A DNA stretch of 24,173 bases. Origin: an uncultured Bacilli bacterium. Its GTDB lineage: Bacteria; Bacillota_I; Bacilli_A; RFN20; CAG-826. Shown one piece after another: positions 15,779-23,437 of this stretch (position 1 is the first letter of the stretch; each line of letters begins with the position of its first letter). The notes under the pieces were generated by a model. The model searched no databases. It had not been told where the DNA came from and saw nothing but the letters and a program-made list of their open reading frames with translations. Both the position numbers and the translations under genes were made by a program. Where the stretch lies: the NCBI GenBank assembly GCA_905236535.1, contig CAJOQN010000092.1:1-24173 (forward strand), written 5' to 3'.

Positions 15779-16224
15779 TATTTTAATGCCTCAATCTCTT
15801 TATCTTCTCCGCTGATTTTGATTATTCTATTATTCTCGGAAAGATAATTAATCTCCACTTTGATAACATCATGTGGAAGTAAATCTTGAATATACATTGG
15901 CCATTCAATGACCGTTAATCCACTTTCATATCCAATATATTCATCTAACCCAATATCTGTGTGTATATCCGCGAGACGATAAGCGTCGATATGAATTAAA
16001 GGTCTATCGCCCTTGAGATAAAGTTTCATGATATTAAAGGTTGGGGATTGAATGATTTCTTTAATATGAAGTCCTCTTCCAATTCCGCGGATAAAAGTGG
16101 TTTTCCCTGCTCCCAAATCTCCATAGAAAAGAAGAACGCTTCCATCAGGAAGTAATGTTGCTAATCTTTCGCCGATTAACATTGTCTCTTCTTGATTATG
16201 GGTTTCGAATAATAATTCTTTCAT
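15778..16224 (-). CDS. tsaE: t6A biosynthesis ATPase TsaE
   Basis: TsaE is the small P-loop ATPase that resets the TsaBD complex. It has 148 residues, a normal length. Walker A is GDLGAGKTT at 35-43 (Lys41), followed by the switch region IIQSPTFNIMKLY (58-70). HIDAYRL (about 77-83) and VIEWPMYI carry the TsaE-specific EWP-type motif. It begins one base after the DUF402 gene, with only a weak AGG site upstream. Confidence 0.95.
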   Translation of the reverse strand: MKELLFETHNQEETMLIGERLATLLPDGSVLLFYGDLGAGKTTFIRGIGRGLHIKEIIQSPTFNIMKLYLKGDRPLIHIDAYRLADIHTDIGLDEYIGYESGLTVIEWPMYIQDLLPHDVIKVEINYLSENNRIIKISGEDKEIEALK

Positions 16225-16225
16225 T

Positions 16226-16753
16226 TTATTTGCCTAAGATTTTTAAGTATTGCTCATAATAGGCAATAATTTTTTCTTCATCAAAGGGGAATGAGCGTTC
16301 ATTCATCACCTTTTCAATTTTATCGGTTTCATATCTAAGGACCTTATCAAGGTCATCAGAATATTGATATTTCTTTTTGTTAAAACGATATTCTTTTTCA
16401 TCTAATAAACGAATTCCACCACCGGGATATAATTTGACATCTAAATCATAATCCACATATTTGATATAATCATTTTCGATGATTGATGGAGAGGCAATAT
16501 TACAGTAGAAACACACTCCATCTGTTTTAATCATACAGATAACATTCCACCAATCTTTCTTAGAAAAGATTGTGACTGCAGGTTCTTTGGTGAACCAGCA
16601 CCTTCCATTACCTTCGGTAACTTTCGCTCTTAAAGAGGCGACCACCACAAAATCATCAGTGTTATCAAGCACCAATCCACGATCCCATGTTCTATGGATA
16701 GAACCATCGTGTTTATATGAACGAATAGCTAACCAATGGCCAACGTATCTCAT
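16226..16753 (-). CDS. DUF402 protein, probable nucleoside tri-/diphosphate phosphatase
   Basis: This 175-residue protein matches the Firmicutes DUF402 group (YgaC/Ntdp-like). Members hydrolyse nucleoside tri- and diphosphates with divalent metal. Visible family features are WNVICMIKTDGVCFYCNIASP (about 84-104), the acidic strand YVDYDLDVKLYPGG, and LLDEKEY (about 136-142), whose Asp/Glu/Tyr residues line the active site. No membrane segment is present. AGGGG six bases before the ATG supports the start. It is eight bases downstream of the DUF3137-like gene and one base upstream of tsaE, so it is in the t6A operon. Confidence 0.8.
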   Translation of the reverse strand: MRYVGHWLAIRSYKHDGSIHRTWDRGLVLDNTDDFVVVASLRAKVTEGNGRCWFTKEPAVTIFSKKDWWNVICMIKTDGVCFYCNIASPSIIENDYIKYVDYDLDVKLYPGGGIRLLDEKEYRFNKKKYQYSDDLDKVLRYETDKIEKVMNERSFPFDEEKIIAYYEQYLKILGK

Positions 16754-16761
16754 AAATGCCC

Positions 16762-17847
16762 CTATTTAACAAGGGCGTTAAGGGCATTGAGTAGTTCTAA
16801 TTGTTGAGATGTGTAACGATCGTAAGCTTCCTTGGAGAATGGTCTTTCAAAAGGAAGGGCGATTATCGCATCCGTGTAAGATAAGTACGCTGCAGAATGT
16901 CCAGCCCATATAACAACAGTGAAGCCTAGTAATTCTTCACTAAGTTTAATGCTTTTAAGCATTGAAATAAATTTGGTGCCCAAATCTTCTTTATAGTTAG
17001 AACCTTTAGGACCATAAATCGCAAAGCTCTCACTCTCTTCGAGAACTTCTAAATCGTCGATGTTGTTTGGAACATCAACACGTTTTGTTTCATCTTCATT
17101 ACGAGAAACAACAACATAACGTCCTTCAAAGTGAAGGTCGTTCATATAATTGATATATTTGCCAACAAAGATATTCTTTTGTTGTTTTTTGATTTGCGTG
17201 CCTAAAGCGACATCCGCAACTTTGAAACTTCTCTTTAAATATGTTCCGTTAACCACATTTCTTGAAGATAATCTGGTCATCTCTTTATAGACACCTTCGG
17301 AAAGGAAGTCGGTGACATCAAGTTTGTCGCTTGGGTCAGTGGTTAATTCTTGATAATCCCCATGTTTGAAGACGTGCCCATTTAAAGCATTAACCACGAC
17401 TTTAATATAGTCTTTAACTTCGTTAGGAAATTTACTCTTATTAATAAAATAATAAACGATCATTCCAACAAGGGTCGCACCACCTAAGGCATAACCAATA
17501 ATGTTGCAAAGACCATTTTTAATCATGATGAGAACAAAGGCACCCACGATTAATACGAAAGAGATAGCCATTGAGATATTGCTCTTCATACGAGATTTAC
17601 GATATTTGTTATTTATATCAATTCTCGCTTGTTCAACAATCTCGTCGTATTTAGTGTCATCGCTTTCTTTTTCGATGACTTCTTTTTTATCAGCGAGCAT
17701 TTCATCGATGCTCACATCATTAACATTTTCAACTTGTTCAGTTTTTGTTTCTTGTTCTAGGGCTTCCGCTTCGTTGTTTTCAGCTTCAACTTCTTCGATA
17801 TTTTCTGAAGAAGCAACAACTTCTTTCTTTTCTAATTCTTGATCCAT
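16762..17847 (-). CDS. DUF3137-like membrane protein with acidic N-terminus
   Basis: This 361-residue protein has an acidic, Glu-rich, probably disordered N-terminus (1-65), then a membrane hairpin at about 91-109 and 114-135. A soluble domain of about 225 residues follows. The order RSFKVADVALG, LHFEGRYVVV, LEVLEESESFAIYGP, LGTKFISMLKSI, and FERPFSKEAYDRYTSQQLELLNAL follows what I recall of DUF3137, a family of unknown function. The start is fixed by AAGGAG eight bases upstream. It is the first gene of the run leading to tsaE, tsaB, rimI and tsaD. Nothing in it explains that association. Confidence 0.75.
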   Translation of the reverse strand: MDQELEKKEVVASSENIEEVEAENNEAEALEQETKTEQVENVNDVSIDEMLADKKEVIEKESDDTKYDEIVEQARIDINNKYRKSRMKSNISMAISFVLIVGAFVLIMIKNGLCNIIGYALGGATLVGMIVYYFINKSKFPNEVKDYIKVVVNALNGHVFKHGDYQELTTDPSDKLDVTDFLSEGVYKEMTRLSSRNVVNGTYLKRSFKVADVALGTQIKKQQKNIFVGKYINYMNDLHFEGRYVVVSRNEDETKRVDVPNNIDDLEVLEESESFAIYGPKGSNYKEDLGTKFISMLKSIKLSEELLGFTVVIWAGHSAAYLSYTDAIIALPFERPFSKEAYDRYTSQQLELLNALNALVK

Positions 17848-17869
17848 CTTTATGTCTCCTTGCTTTAAA

Positions 17870-17875
17870 AATATA
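17870..17875 (-). promoter_or_regulatory. -10 element of the t6A operon
   Basis: TGT then TATATT on the minus strand is an extended -10 about 22 bases before the DUF3137-like ATG. It leaves a short leader that contains AAGGAG. No convincing -35 is seen. Confidence 0.4.
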
Positions 17876-17929
17876 ACATAATTTTAAAAGCATTTATAGA
17901 TAAGTTAACCTAAAGACACATTTTAAAAA

Positions 17930-17961
17930 GAAAAAACCAAGATAGTTCACTCAATTCTTGG
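17930..17961 (-). terminator. Intrinsic terminator after the ThiT-like gene
   Basis: On the minus strand the stem CCAAGA/TCTTGG (17956-17961 with 17937-17942) has a 13-base loop and runs into TTTTTTC. It lies 17 bases after the stop of the thiamine-transporter gene and closes that riboswitch-controlled transcript before the next promoter. Confidence 0.7.
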
Positions 17962-17978
17962 CTTTCTTAGACATTCTT

Positions 17979-19073
17979 TTAAGCTTTTCTTACTGGAAAC
18001 ATTCGATTCAGCCTGATGATTGGTCCATAGGCCGCCATCAAGATTGTCGCGCATATTAATGAAGATAAAGTTGTGTATAAACCATTGGCAATGAATGCAG
18101 CGGTAAATGTGTAATTGTAGTTTAATATTGAAGACGCTCCGCTTCCAATTAATCTCACCACTCCTGCTAACATAATTGAAACAAAGATTAATAACTCACC
18201 TTTAAAGTTATAATCCTCAATTTCTTTTCCGATAATGTATTCCTTAAAGAATCCAATAATTGCAACTCCAGAAAACGCAACCATGTAATCTAATGGATAT
18301 AACCAAATACCATAATTATCAGTGAAGCATGTAATTAATCCATAAACAAAGGACGCTGCTAATAAGCCTTTCGCGGGTCCATGCCTTAAGGCAAGAATAT
18401 ATAAAGGAAGTAAAGCAATAGAGACAGACCCCACTTGTCCAGGAATATTAGGAATATAATGAAACACTAAATCTAAGACCACCGAAACAGCGACCAACAT
18501 TCCAATCTCTGTCATTTCTCTAACCGTAATCTTTTCTTTTGAGAATTGTTTTGCAAAGCAAATAATCGCTGAAGCAAAGCACATAATAGACGCCAAAATG
18601 CTTCCTACACCAAGACGAGAGTCACTAATTTTGATATATTCAGAAACAAACCAATAATAATATTCATTACCAATATTTTCCAAGTTTGCTTTTGCTTCTT
18701 TTATGGCGTGAGCGTATGAATAAAAATAATTGGATAAAAGAAGCATAACCCCACAGACAAAGAATATAATCATTGAGACAACTAAGAATTTATCATTTAA
18801 ACGAGAAAAAGGCATTAACACTATAGCAATAATGACTAATGAATAAACAACAATAAGAGAATAAATAATTGCTCCATCACCGCCAAAAATAACATTTGCG
18901 TTTAAAGATATTCTCGAGGTTTCTCCAAATTCCCAAGTCGCTGGATCATAAGTCACACCATGAGCGTTAAATAAAGGAAATGCTAAACCTAAAAAGACAA
19001 AAAGCCCTTCAAAAACGGCAAAAAGATACGAATTTCGTTGAAAAAACGCCACTATTTTATTTTCTTCATTCAT
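17979..19073 (-). CDS. ThiT-like ECF thiamine transporter S component with extra N-terminal membrane region
   Basis: The C-terminal half (about 183-364) aligns with ThiT, the thiamine-binding S component that works with the ECF energising module. It begins VREMTEIGMLVAV, continues with LLPLYILALRHGPAKGLLAA and LDYMVAFSGVAIIGFF, and ends with AFIANGLYTTLSS. ThiT is normally about 180-200 residues. This protein has 364 because an N-terminal region of about 180 residues adds some four membrane helices (about 13-33, 66-87, 94-117, 155-175). Compared from memory with Lactococcus ThiT, the substrate-contact Glu is Asp here and the His/Trp pair before the last helices is not obvious, so a thiamine precursor is possible. 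The TPP riboswitch supports a thiamine-related role. The ribosome binding site GGGAGGA lies six bases before ATG. Confidence 0.82.
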   Translation of the reverse strand: MNEENKIVAFFQRNSYLFAVFEGLFVFLGLAFPLFNAHGVTYDPATWEFGETSRISLNANVIFGGDGAIIYSLIVVYSLVIIAIVLMPFSRLNDKFLVVSMIIFFVCGVMLLLSNYFYSYAHAIKEAKANLENIGNEYYYWFVSEYIKISDSRLGVGSILASIMCFASAIICFAKQFSKEKITVREMTEIGMLVAVSVVLDLVFHYIPNIPGQVGSVSIALLPLYILALRHGPAKGLLAASFVYGLITCFTDNYGIWLYPLDYMVAFSGVAIIGFFKEYIIGKEIEDYNFKGELLIFVSIMLAGVVRLIGSGASSILNYNYTFTAAFIANGLYTTLSSLICATILMAAYGPIIRLNRMFPVRKA

Positions 19074-19080
19074 AAAAAAT

Positions 19081-19099
19081 TCCTCCCGCTGACGGAGGA
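19081..19099 (-). promoter_or_regulatory. Shine-Dalgarno-sequestering hairpin of the riboswitch expression platform
   Basis: On the minus strand TCCTCC (19094-19099) pairs with GGAGGA (19081-19086) around a seven-base loop. The 3' arm is the ribosome binding site of the thiamine-transporter gene, so the hairpin would block translation. It is followed by A and six Us before AUG and could therefore also act as a terminator. Confidence 0.75.
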
Positions 19100-19112
19100 C
19101 ATTATCAAAAAA

Positions 19113-19198
19113 GATTTCCTACGCCAGCATTATCTGGATCAGGTATGGTCGGTTCAGACTAGAACCCTCTCAGCCGGATTCATCCAGCTCCCAAAATT
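19113..19198 (-). ncRNA. TPP riboswitch (THI element)
   Basis: On the minus strand the conserved pieces occur in order: GGCTGAGAGGG, a GGTTC/GAACC hairpin, then ACCTGATCCAGATAATG, CTGGCGTAGG. These are the hallmark CUGAGA and ACCUGAU..GGAUAAUGCCAGCGUAGGG-type blocks of the thiamine pyrophosphate aptamer. It ends about 40 bases before the transporter ATG, with the Shine-Dalgarno-sequestering hairpin between. Binding of TPP is expected to shut off expression. A TATATT -10 candidate lies at 19199-19204. The exact P1 boundaries are my estimate. Confidence 0.95.
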
Positions 19199-19226
19199 AA
19201 TATAGTCTTTATTTATAATTATTGCA

Positions 19227-19889
19227 TCAATTATTTTTCCAATTGATTGGACTTACACCATTATTGATAAGATATTCATTCGCCATCTTAAAGTGATTAT
19301 TTCCAAACCACCCGCCGCGATTCGCACTTAATGGAGATGGATGAACACTTTCAAGAACTAGATGTTTAGGATTATTAAGTTGTAATTTAAGCTTTCTCGC
19401 CGAATTACCCCAAAGCATAAAGACGACTGGCTGATCAAGCTTGTTTAAAAGAGATAAAACATCATTTAAAAATAAACGATATTCATTGATATTATGGGAT
19501 AAAGCTTGATGCGCTCTAACGGATAAAACCGCATTTAAAAGCAACACACCTTGTTTAGCGAGATAGGTTAAATCTCCACTTTGATAATTCATCTCATAAC
19601 CAAACTCGTTATTAATCTCTTTATAGATGTTGATAAGTGATGGAGGAACCTCAATTCCATCAGGAACGGAAAAAGACATTCCCATGGCTTGACCTGGTTC
19701 GTGATATGGATCTTGCCCAACAATCACAACTTTAACTTCATTAAGTGGAGTTTGATTAAAAGCGTTAAACATTAAATGTCGAGGAGGATAAATAATGTGC
19801 TTTTGATATTCTTCATCTAAAAATAACCGAAGGGATTTCGAATAATCCTTTTCTTTGATGTTTTCAAAAAACTCTTTCCAACTTGTCAT
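19227..19889 (-). CDS. ung: Uracil-DNA glycosylase
   Basis: Ung removes uracil from DNA to start base-excision repair. It has 220 residues, a typical length for family 1. The water-activating motif is GQDPYH at 58-63 (Asp60). The uracil-binding Asn and Phe lie in MSFSVP and LLLNAVLSVR. The minor-groove loop HPSPLSANRGG begins at His183. All catalytic parts are present. There is no ribosome binding site. A weak TAATAT lies six bases before the ATG, suggesting a leaderless message. It is divergent from the first glycosyltransferase across 57 bases and lies upstream of the riboswitch gene on the same strand. Confidence 0.97.
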   Translation of the reverse strand: MTSWKEFFENIKEKDYSKSLRLFLDEEYQKHIIYPPRHLMFNAFNQTPLNEVKVVIVGQDPYHEPGQAMGMSFSVPDGIEVPPSLINIYKEINNEFGYEMNYQSGDLTYLAKQGVLLLNAVLSVRAHQALSHNINEYRLFLNDVLSLLNKLDQPVVFMLWGNSARKLKLQLNNPKHLVLESVHPSPLSANRGGWFGNNHFKMANEYLINNGVSPINWKNN

Positions 19890-19895
19890 AAGATA

Positions 19896-19940
19896 ATATT
19901 AACTTAATTTTTCTACCTTTCGTAGAAATACTTGTATAAT
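19896..19940. promoter_or_regulatory. Divergent ung / glycosyltransferase promoter region with inverted repeat
   Basis: TATAAT at 19935-19940 ends six bases before ATG 19947 (plus). On the minus strand TAATAT at 19896-19901 ends six bases before the ung ATG. Between them a perfect inverted repeat TTTCTAC-ctttc-GTAGAAA (19910-19928) covers the -35 position of both promoters. It could be an operator shared by the two genes. No canonical -35 is seen for either. Confidence 0.5.
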
Positions 19941-19946
19941 GATGTC

Positions 19947-21035
19947 ATGAAGGTCTTAATTGTTTTTAATCATCCTGCGCCTTATAAAGTTAATCTTTTT
20001 AATTTATTAAAAAAGGATATTGATTTAGATGTTATCTTTGAAAGAAGAAAAGCGTCTGATCGCCCTAAAGATTTCTATACGAACAATAATTATGACTTTA
20101 ATGTCACTTTTTTAAAAAGAGGGGCTTTTTCAAAAGAAAATTCAAATACCGGTGAACTTAAAAGATTTCTAAAGAAACATCATCAAGATTATGGCCTCAT
20201 CATAATGAATGGATATTCCACCATAACAGAGATGAGAGCAATCTCTTATTTAAGAAAACATAACATCAGATTTGGTCTATACGTTAATGGAGGTGTCATT
20301 AAAAATGATTCAAGATTAAAATATAAGATGAAGAAGCATTTTATCTCTTCCGCTTCTTATTATTTTTCCCCATCCATAAAGGCGAATGAATATCTCCTTC
20401 ATTATGGAGCGAAAGAAGATTCTATCTACAATTATTCCTATTCCACAGTGTTTGATAAACAACTATTAAATAAACCTCTTAAAAAAGAAGACAAAGAGGA
20501 ATTAAGAAAGAAGCTCAATCTTCCTAATGGAAGGCTCTTTATCTCCGCCTCTCAATTTATCGAAAGAAAAAATATCCTCTTCCTTTTAGAATGTTTTAAA
20601 GGCTTAGAAGAAAAACTTCTTTTAATCGGAGAGGGCCCACTTAAAGAAGAATATATTGAATATATTGAAGAGAACAAAATGGATAATGTCATCCTTAAAG
20701 ACTTCATGCCAACCAATGAATTATTCCAATATATGAAAGCCTCTGATTTCTTCATCACTCTTTCTAAAGAAGATATTTATGGTCATACGATTAATGAATC
20801 GATGAGCAATGGTCTGCCTGTTATCTCATCTAAAAATGTAATGGCCGCTCATCGATTAATTAAAGACGGGGTCAATGGTTATATCGTTGACTTAAACGAA
20901 AAAGAAGATATCATTAATAAAATTAAAGCCATCAGCTCTCAGATGAGTGATGAGGCTTTAAATACCGCGAGACACTTCACCATTGAAGAAACCGCGAAAG
21001 AACATATTGAAATATTTAAGAAGTTAGTGAAATGA
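19947..21035 (+). CDS. GT-B glycosyltransferase (group 1 / GT4-like)
   Basis: I start at ATG 19947 (362 residues), where MKVLIVFNHPAPY begins the first Rossmann strand. The frame is open to an ATG at 19932, but that upstream ATG lies just before the TATAAT and is unlikely to be transcribed. The C-terminal nucleotide-sugar domain has FISASQFIERKN, LLIGEGPLKEEY, and the EX7E-type segment SKEDIYGHTINESMSNGLPV (about 272-291). Such enzymes add a sugar from an NDP-donor to a lipid-linked glycan at the membrane face. The donor cannot be told. Its stop overlaps the next gene's start (ATGA). Confidence 0.88.
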   Translation: MKVLIVFNHPAPYKVNLFNLLKKDIDLDVIFERRKASDRPKDFYTNNNYDFNVTFLKRGAFSKENSNTGELKRFLKKHHQDYGLIIMNGYSTITEMRAISYLRKHNIRFGLYVNGGVIKNDSRLKYKMKKHFISSASYYFSPSIKANEYLLHYGAKEDSIYNYSYSTVFDKQLLNKPLKKEDKEELRKKLNLPNGRLFISASQFIERKNILFLLECFKGLEEKLLLIGEGPLKEEYIEYIEENKMDNVILKDFMPTNELFQYMKASDFFITLSKEDIYGHTINESMSNGLPVISSKNVMAAHRLIKDGVNGYIVDLNEKEDIINKIKAISSQMSDEALNTARHFTIEETAKEHIEIFKKLVK

Positions 21036-22180
21036 AAATATTATATATAACAACTGCGATGGATAAAAACGACTACAAGGATTATGTCACTTGTTGGTCT
21101 CGTTTTCCTAATCCCTCTAATCAAAACTTCCATAACAAATTGATTCGCTCTTTAAGCCTCACCAATGAAGTATTAGTGCTTTCGATTAGACCATTTTCAA
21201 AAAAGCTTTGTAATGTTAAACAACTAAATAGAGAAATAAAGGTCGTTGATAACATCACCTGGAATTATATAGCGATTAAAGGAAACAAGTTCTTGAGATA
21301 TGCGAAAGTCTCTTCAGAGATTAAAGCCTTTCTTAAAAATAATAATTTAAAGGATTATATTATCCTTTCAGACACAATTAATCCCTTATGCATCAAAAGT
21401 GCGACCTATATCAGTAAAAAGAAAAATATTCCATTAATTGGAATATGTACGGATTCCCCATCAAATATCGCAGGGACCAGTAGATCATATACGATGTATC
21501 TCATCAAAAAGAGCAATAAATGTAATGGCTATATTGCTTTAACCGAAGAATTAAAAGAATTATTCAATGAAAATGAAAAGCCATCATTAATTATCGAAGG
21601 GGTTATTGAAAATAAAGAAGTCGATGAGACGATGAATATCAAAAAACCATACATCTTCTTTGGAGGGGCTTTATTAGAGAGATATGGTGTCTATAGCCTC
21701 ATTGAAGCTTATAAACAATTAAATAATAACGACATCGATTTATATATCGCTGGTCACTCTGGTAATTTTGATAAAATCAAAAATGTGATTAAAGACAATA
21801 ACAATATTCATTTTTTAGGCACGATTGATGTTGATGAAGTCCTTAAATATGAAAAAGGCGCGCTTATTAACATCAATCCTCGCCCATATTCTGAAGATTT
21901 AGATAGATTTTCTATCCCCTCTAAAACAATTGAATATTTATTAAGTGAGAACCTCACTATTTCAGTGAGAAACACGAAATTACAGCAATATTTCATGGAT
22001 GAAATCATCTGGGCAAAATCTAGTGAAGTTAAAGATTTAAAAGAAGCTATCGAAAAAGCTTTAAAAATGAGTGAAGAAGAAAGAAAAACTCTCTCTAAGA
22101 AAGCCAAAGAGAAAGCCTTAAACTTGTATTCTTTAAATAAAGTTAATCTTAAAATCTCAAAGTTTTTAACTTTGTTTTAA
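21032..22180 (+). CDS. GT-B glycosyltransferase (group 1 family)
   Basis: This 382-residue protein is translationally coupled to the previous gene by a four-base ATGA overlap. The N-terminal domain starts MKILYITTAMDKNDY. The C-terminal donor domain has KPYIFFGGALLERYGVYSLIEAY (about 206-228), IHFLGTIDVDEVL, INPRPYSEDLDRFSIPSKTIEYLLS (about 286-310, with the conserved SKTIEY acidic residue), and a Lys-rich amphipathic tail. It probably acts in the same glycan pathway as its neighbour. Its last 15 bases overlap the end of the convergent glycosyltransferase gene. No good ribosome binding site is seen. Confidence 0.87.
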   Translation: MKILYITTAMDKNDYKDYVTCWSRFPNPSNQNFHNKLIRSLSLTNEVLVLSIRPFSKKLCNVKQLNREIKVVDNITWNYIAIKGNKFLRYAKVSSEIKAFLKNNNLKDYIILSDTINPLCIKSATYISKKKNIPLIGICTDSPSNIAGTSRSYTMYLIKKSNKCNGYIALTEELKELFNENEKPSLIIEGVIENKEVDETMNIKKPYIFFGGALLERYGVYSLIEAYKQLNNNDIDLYIAGHSGNFDKIKNVIKDNNNIHFLGTIDVDEVLKYEKGALININPRPYSEDLDRFSIPSKTIEYLLSENLTISVRNTKLQQYFMDEIIWAKSSEVKDLKEAIEKALKMSEEERKTLSKKAKEKALNLYSLNKVNLKISKFLTLF

Positions 22181-23347
22181 AATATCATCAATCTTCTTTG
22201 CGCTTGAAGATATTGAACAATTCTTAAAATAATATTCCTTGGCGTTGTTCCCAAGGATTTTTAATTCCTTTTCATCCTTTGAGGCCATAATATCAATCGC
22301 TTTAGCAATCTCTTTTGGATCACTCTCGGACACCAAACCAAAATGTCCGTCTTTAATTAAGTCTCTCCCATCTCCTCCAAGAACTCCAAGGATTGGTTTG
22401 CCAAAAGCCATCGACATCATCATTTTATTTGGAATTGTTTTACCGACATATCCCTCATTTTTTAAAGAGATATAGCAAACATCCGCGGCCTTAAAGTAAG
22501 GGGCGGCCTTTTTCGCTGGTAAAGGCCCATGATAAAGGACTTTATCTTCGAGATGGTATTCCTTTATCTTTTCTTTTAATTCGTCGCTTTTAGGCCCCAT
22601 TCCGATAATGTGGAATTTCACATTTTTATTTTTCACTAAACGCATGCTTAAAGGGATAAGATCAATATCTTGAATCAACCCAAGGTTTCCACAATAAAGA
22701 ATATGGAATCCAGGTCCTAGATTCTTTCTAAGCCCATCGTTAGATTCAATAATCGAAGGTTGGACGACCTCACTAATGGGAGTGTTCTTAATCTTTAAAA
22801 CATTTCTTAGATATTCCTTAAATGATGGGGAACCAATCAAGATATGGTCCGCTTTATGGTATAAAGCTTTAGACCAATGATATAACAAGCGATATGTCAA
22901 AGAATTCTTTCTAACCGCCTTGGTGATTAACACAGATTCAGGCCAAAGGTCCACGCAGTGGACAATATGTTTGACATGATGTTTCTTCTTATAGAGATTT
23001 CCGGCGCTTAAAATGGTAACGGGAGATAAGGACATTGAATATACAATGTCATATTCTTCTTTGCATCTTTTAATCCATCTCTTGGAATTCTTCCAAAATG
23101 AAAGATAATTCTTGATGATGGACATTCTTGATTTCTCTCGAGGGATAATGTCCACTCGGTGGACTTTAACCCCATTAATCTCCTCGTAAGAAATATCTTT
23201 ATATTCTGGAAGGATATATCCATATCCATAATTCGGTTTACCGGTTAAGACGGTAACATCGTTACCTAATTTAACAAGTTCCTCGCATAGAGGGGAAATC
23301 ACAAAATTCTCGGGATAATAAAACTGACAAACCACTAAGATTTTCAT
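22166..23347 (-). CDS. GT4 glycosyltransferase, WbuB-like
   Basis: I start at ATG 23347 (393 residues), where MKILVVCQFYYPENF begins the first Rossmann strand. A frame to 23371 adds eight unlikely residues. The sequence resembles WbuB-type aminosugar transferases of O-antigen and capsule loci. The N-terminal domain has PENFVISPLCEELVKLGNDVTVLTG. The acceptor region has the basic-aromatic YLSFWKNSKRW. The donor domain has LYCGNLGLIQDID, FHIIGMGPKSDEL and PNKMMMSMAFGKPILGVLGGDG. TACAAT ends seven bases before the ATG, with an extended TGC, and no ribosome binding site is present. It is divergent from the flippase gene and convergent with the previous glycosyltransferase. Confidence 0.87.
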   Translation of the reverse strand: MKILVVCQFYYPENFVISPLCEELVKLGNDVTVLTGKPNYGYGYILPEYKDISYEEINGVKVHRVDIIPREKSRMSIIKNYLSFWKNSKRWIKRCKEEYDIVYSMSLSPVTILSAGNLYKKKHHVKHIVHCVDLWPESVLITKAVRKNSLTYRLLYHWSKALYHKADHILIGSPSFKEYLRNVLKIKNTPISEVVQPSIIESNDGLRKNLGPGFHILYCGNLGLIQDIDLIPLSMRLVKNKNVKFHIIGMGPKSDELKEKIKEYHLEDKVLYHGPLPAKKAAPYFKAADVCYISLKNEGYVGKTIPNKMMMSMAFGKPILGVLGGDGRDLIKDGHFGLVSESDPKEIAKAIDIMASKDEKELKILGNNAKEYYFKNCSISSSAKKIDDILKQS

Positions 23348-23353
23348 ATTAAG

Positions 23354-23361
23354 TATTGTAG
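23354..23361 (-). promoter_or_regulatory. Extended -10 of the WbuB-like gene, likely leaderless
   Basis: On the minus strand TGC followed by TACAAT ends seven bases before the ATG at 23347. The leader would be zero to one base. The -35 region has only a poor TTATTG-like match. Confidence 0.45.
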
Positions 23362-23437
23362 CAAAAATCACATAAACAATAATATCTTTTAATTAGAGAC
23401 TTCATCATTTTTAATATGATGTTAGCAATAATTGAAT

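Noticed and set aside
17501..17842. 113-codon open frame on the plus strand opposite the DUF3137-like gene
   Set aside because: It is a Ser/Phe-rich shadow of the acidic Glu/Lys-rich N-terminus on the other strand, with no ribosome binding site or family resemblance.
22159..22175. CAAAG/CTTTG hairpin with Ts at the convergent glycosyltransferase ends
   Set aside because: The stem is five pairs, AT-rich and lies in coding sequence of both genes, so it is too weak to call a terminator.
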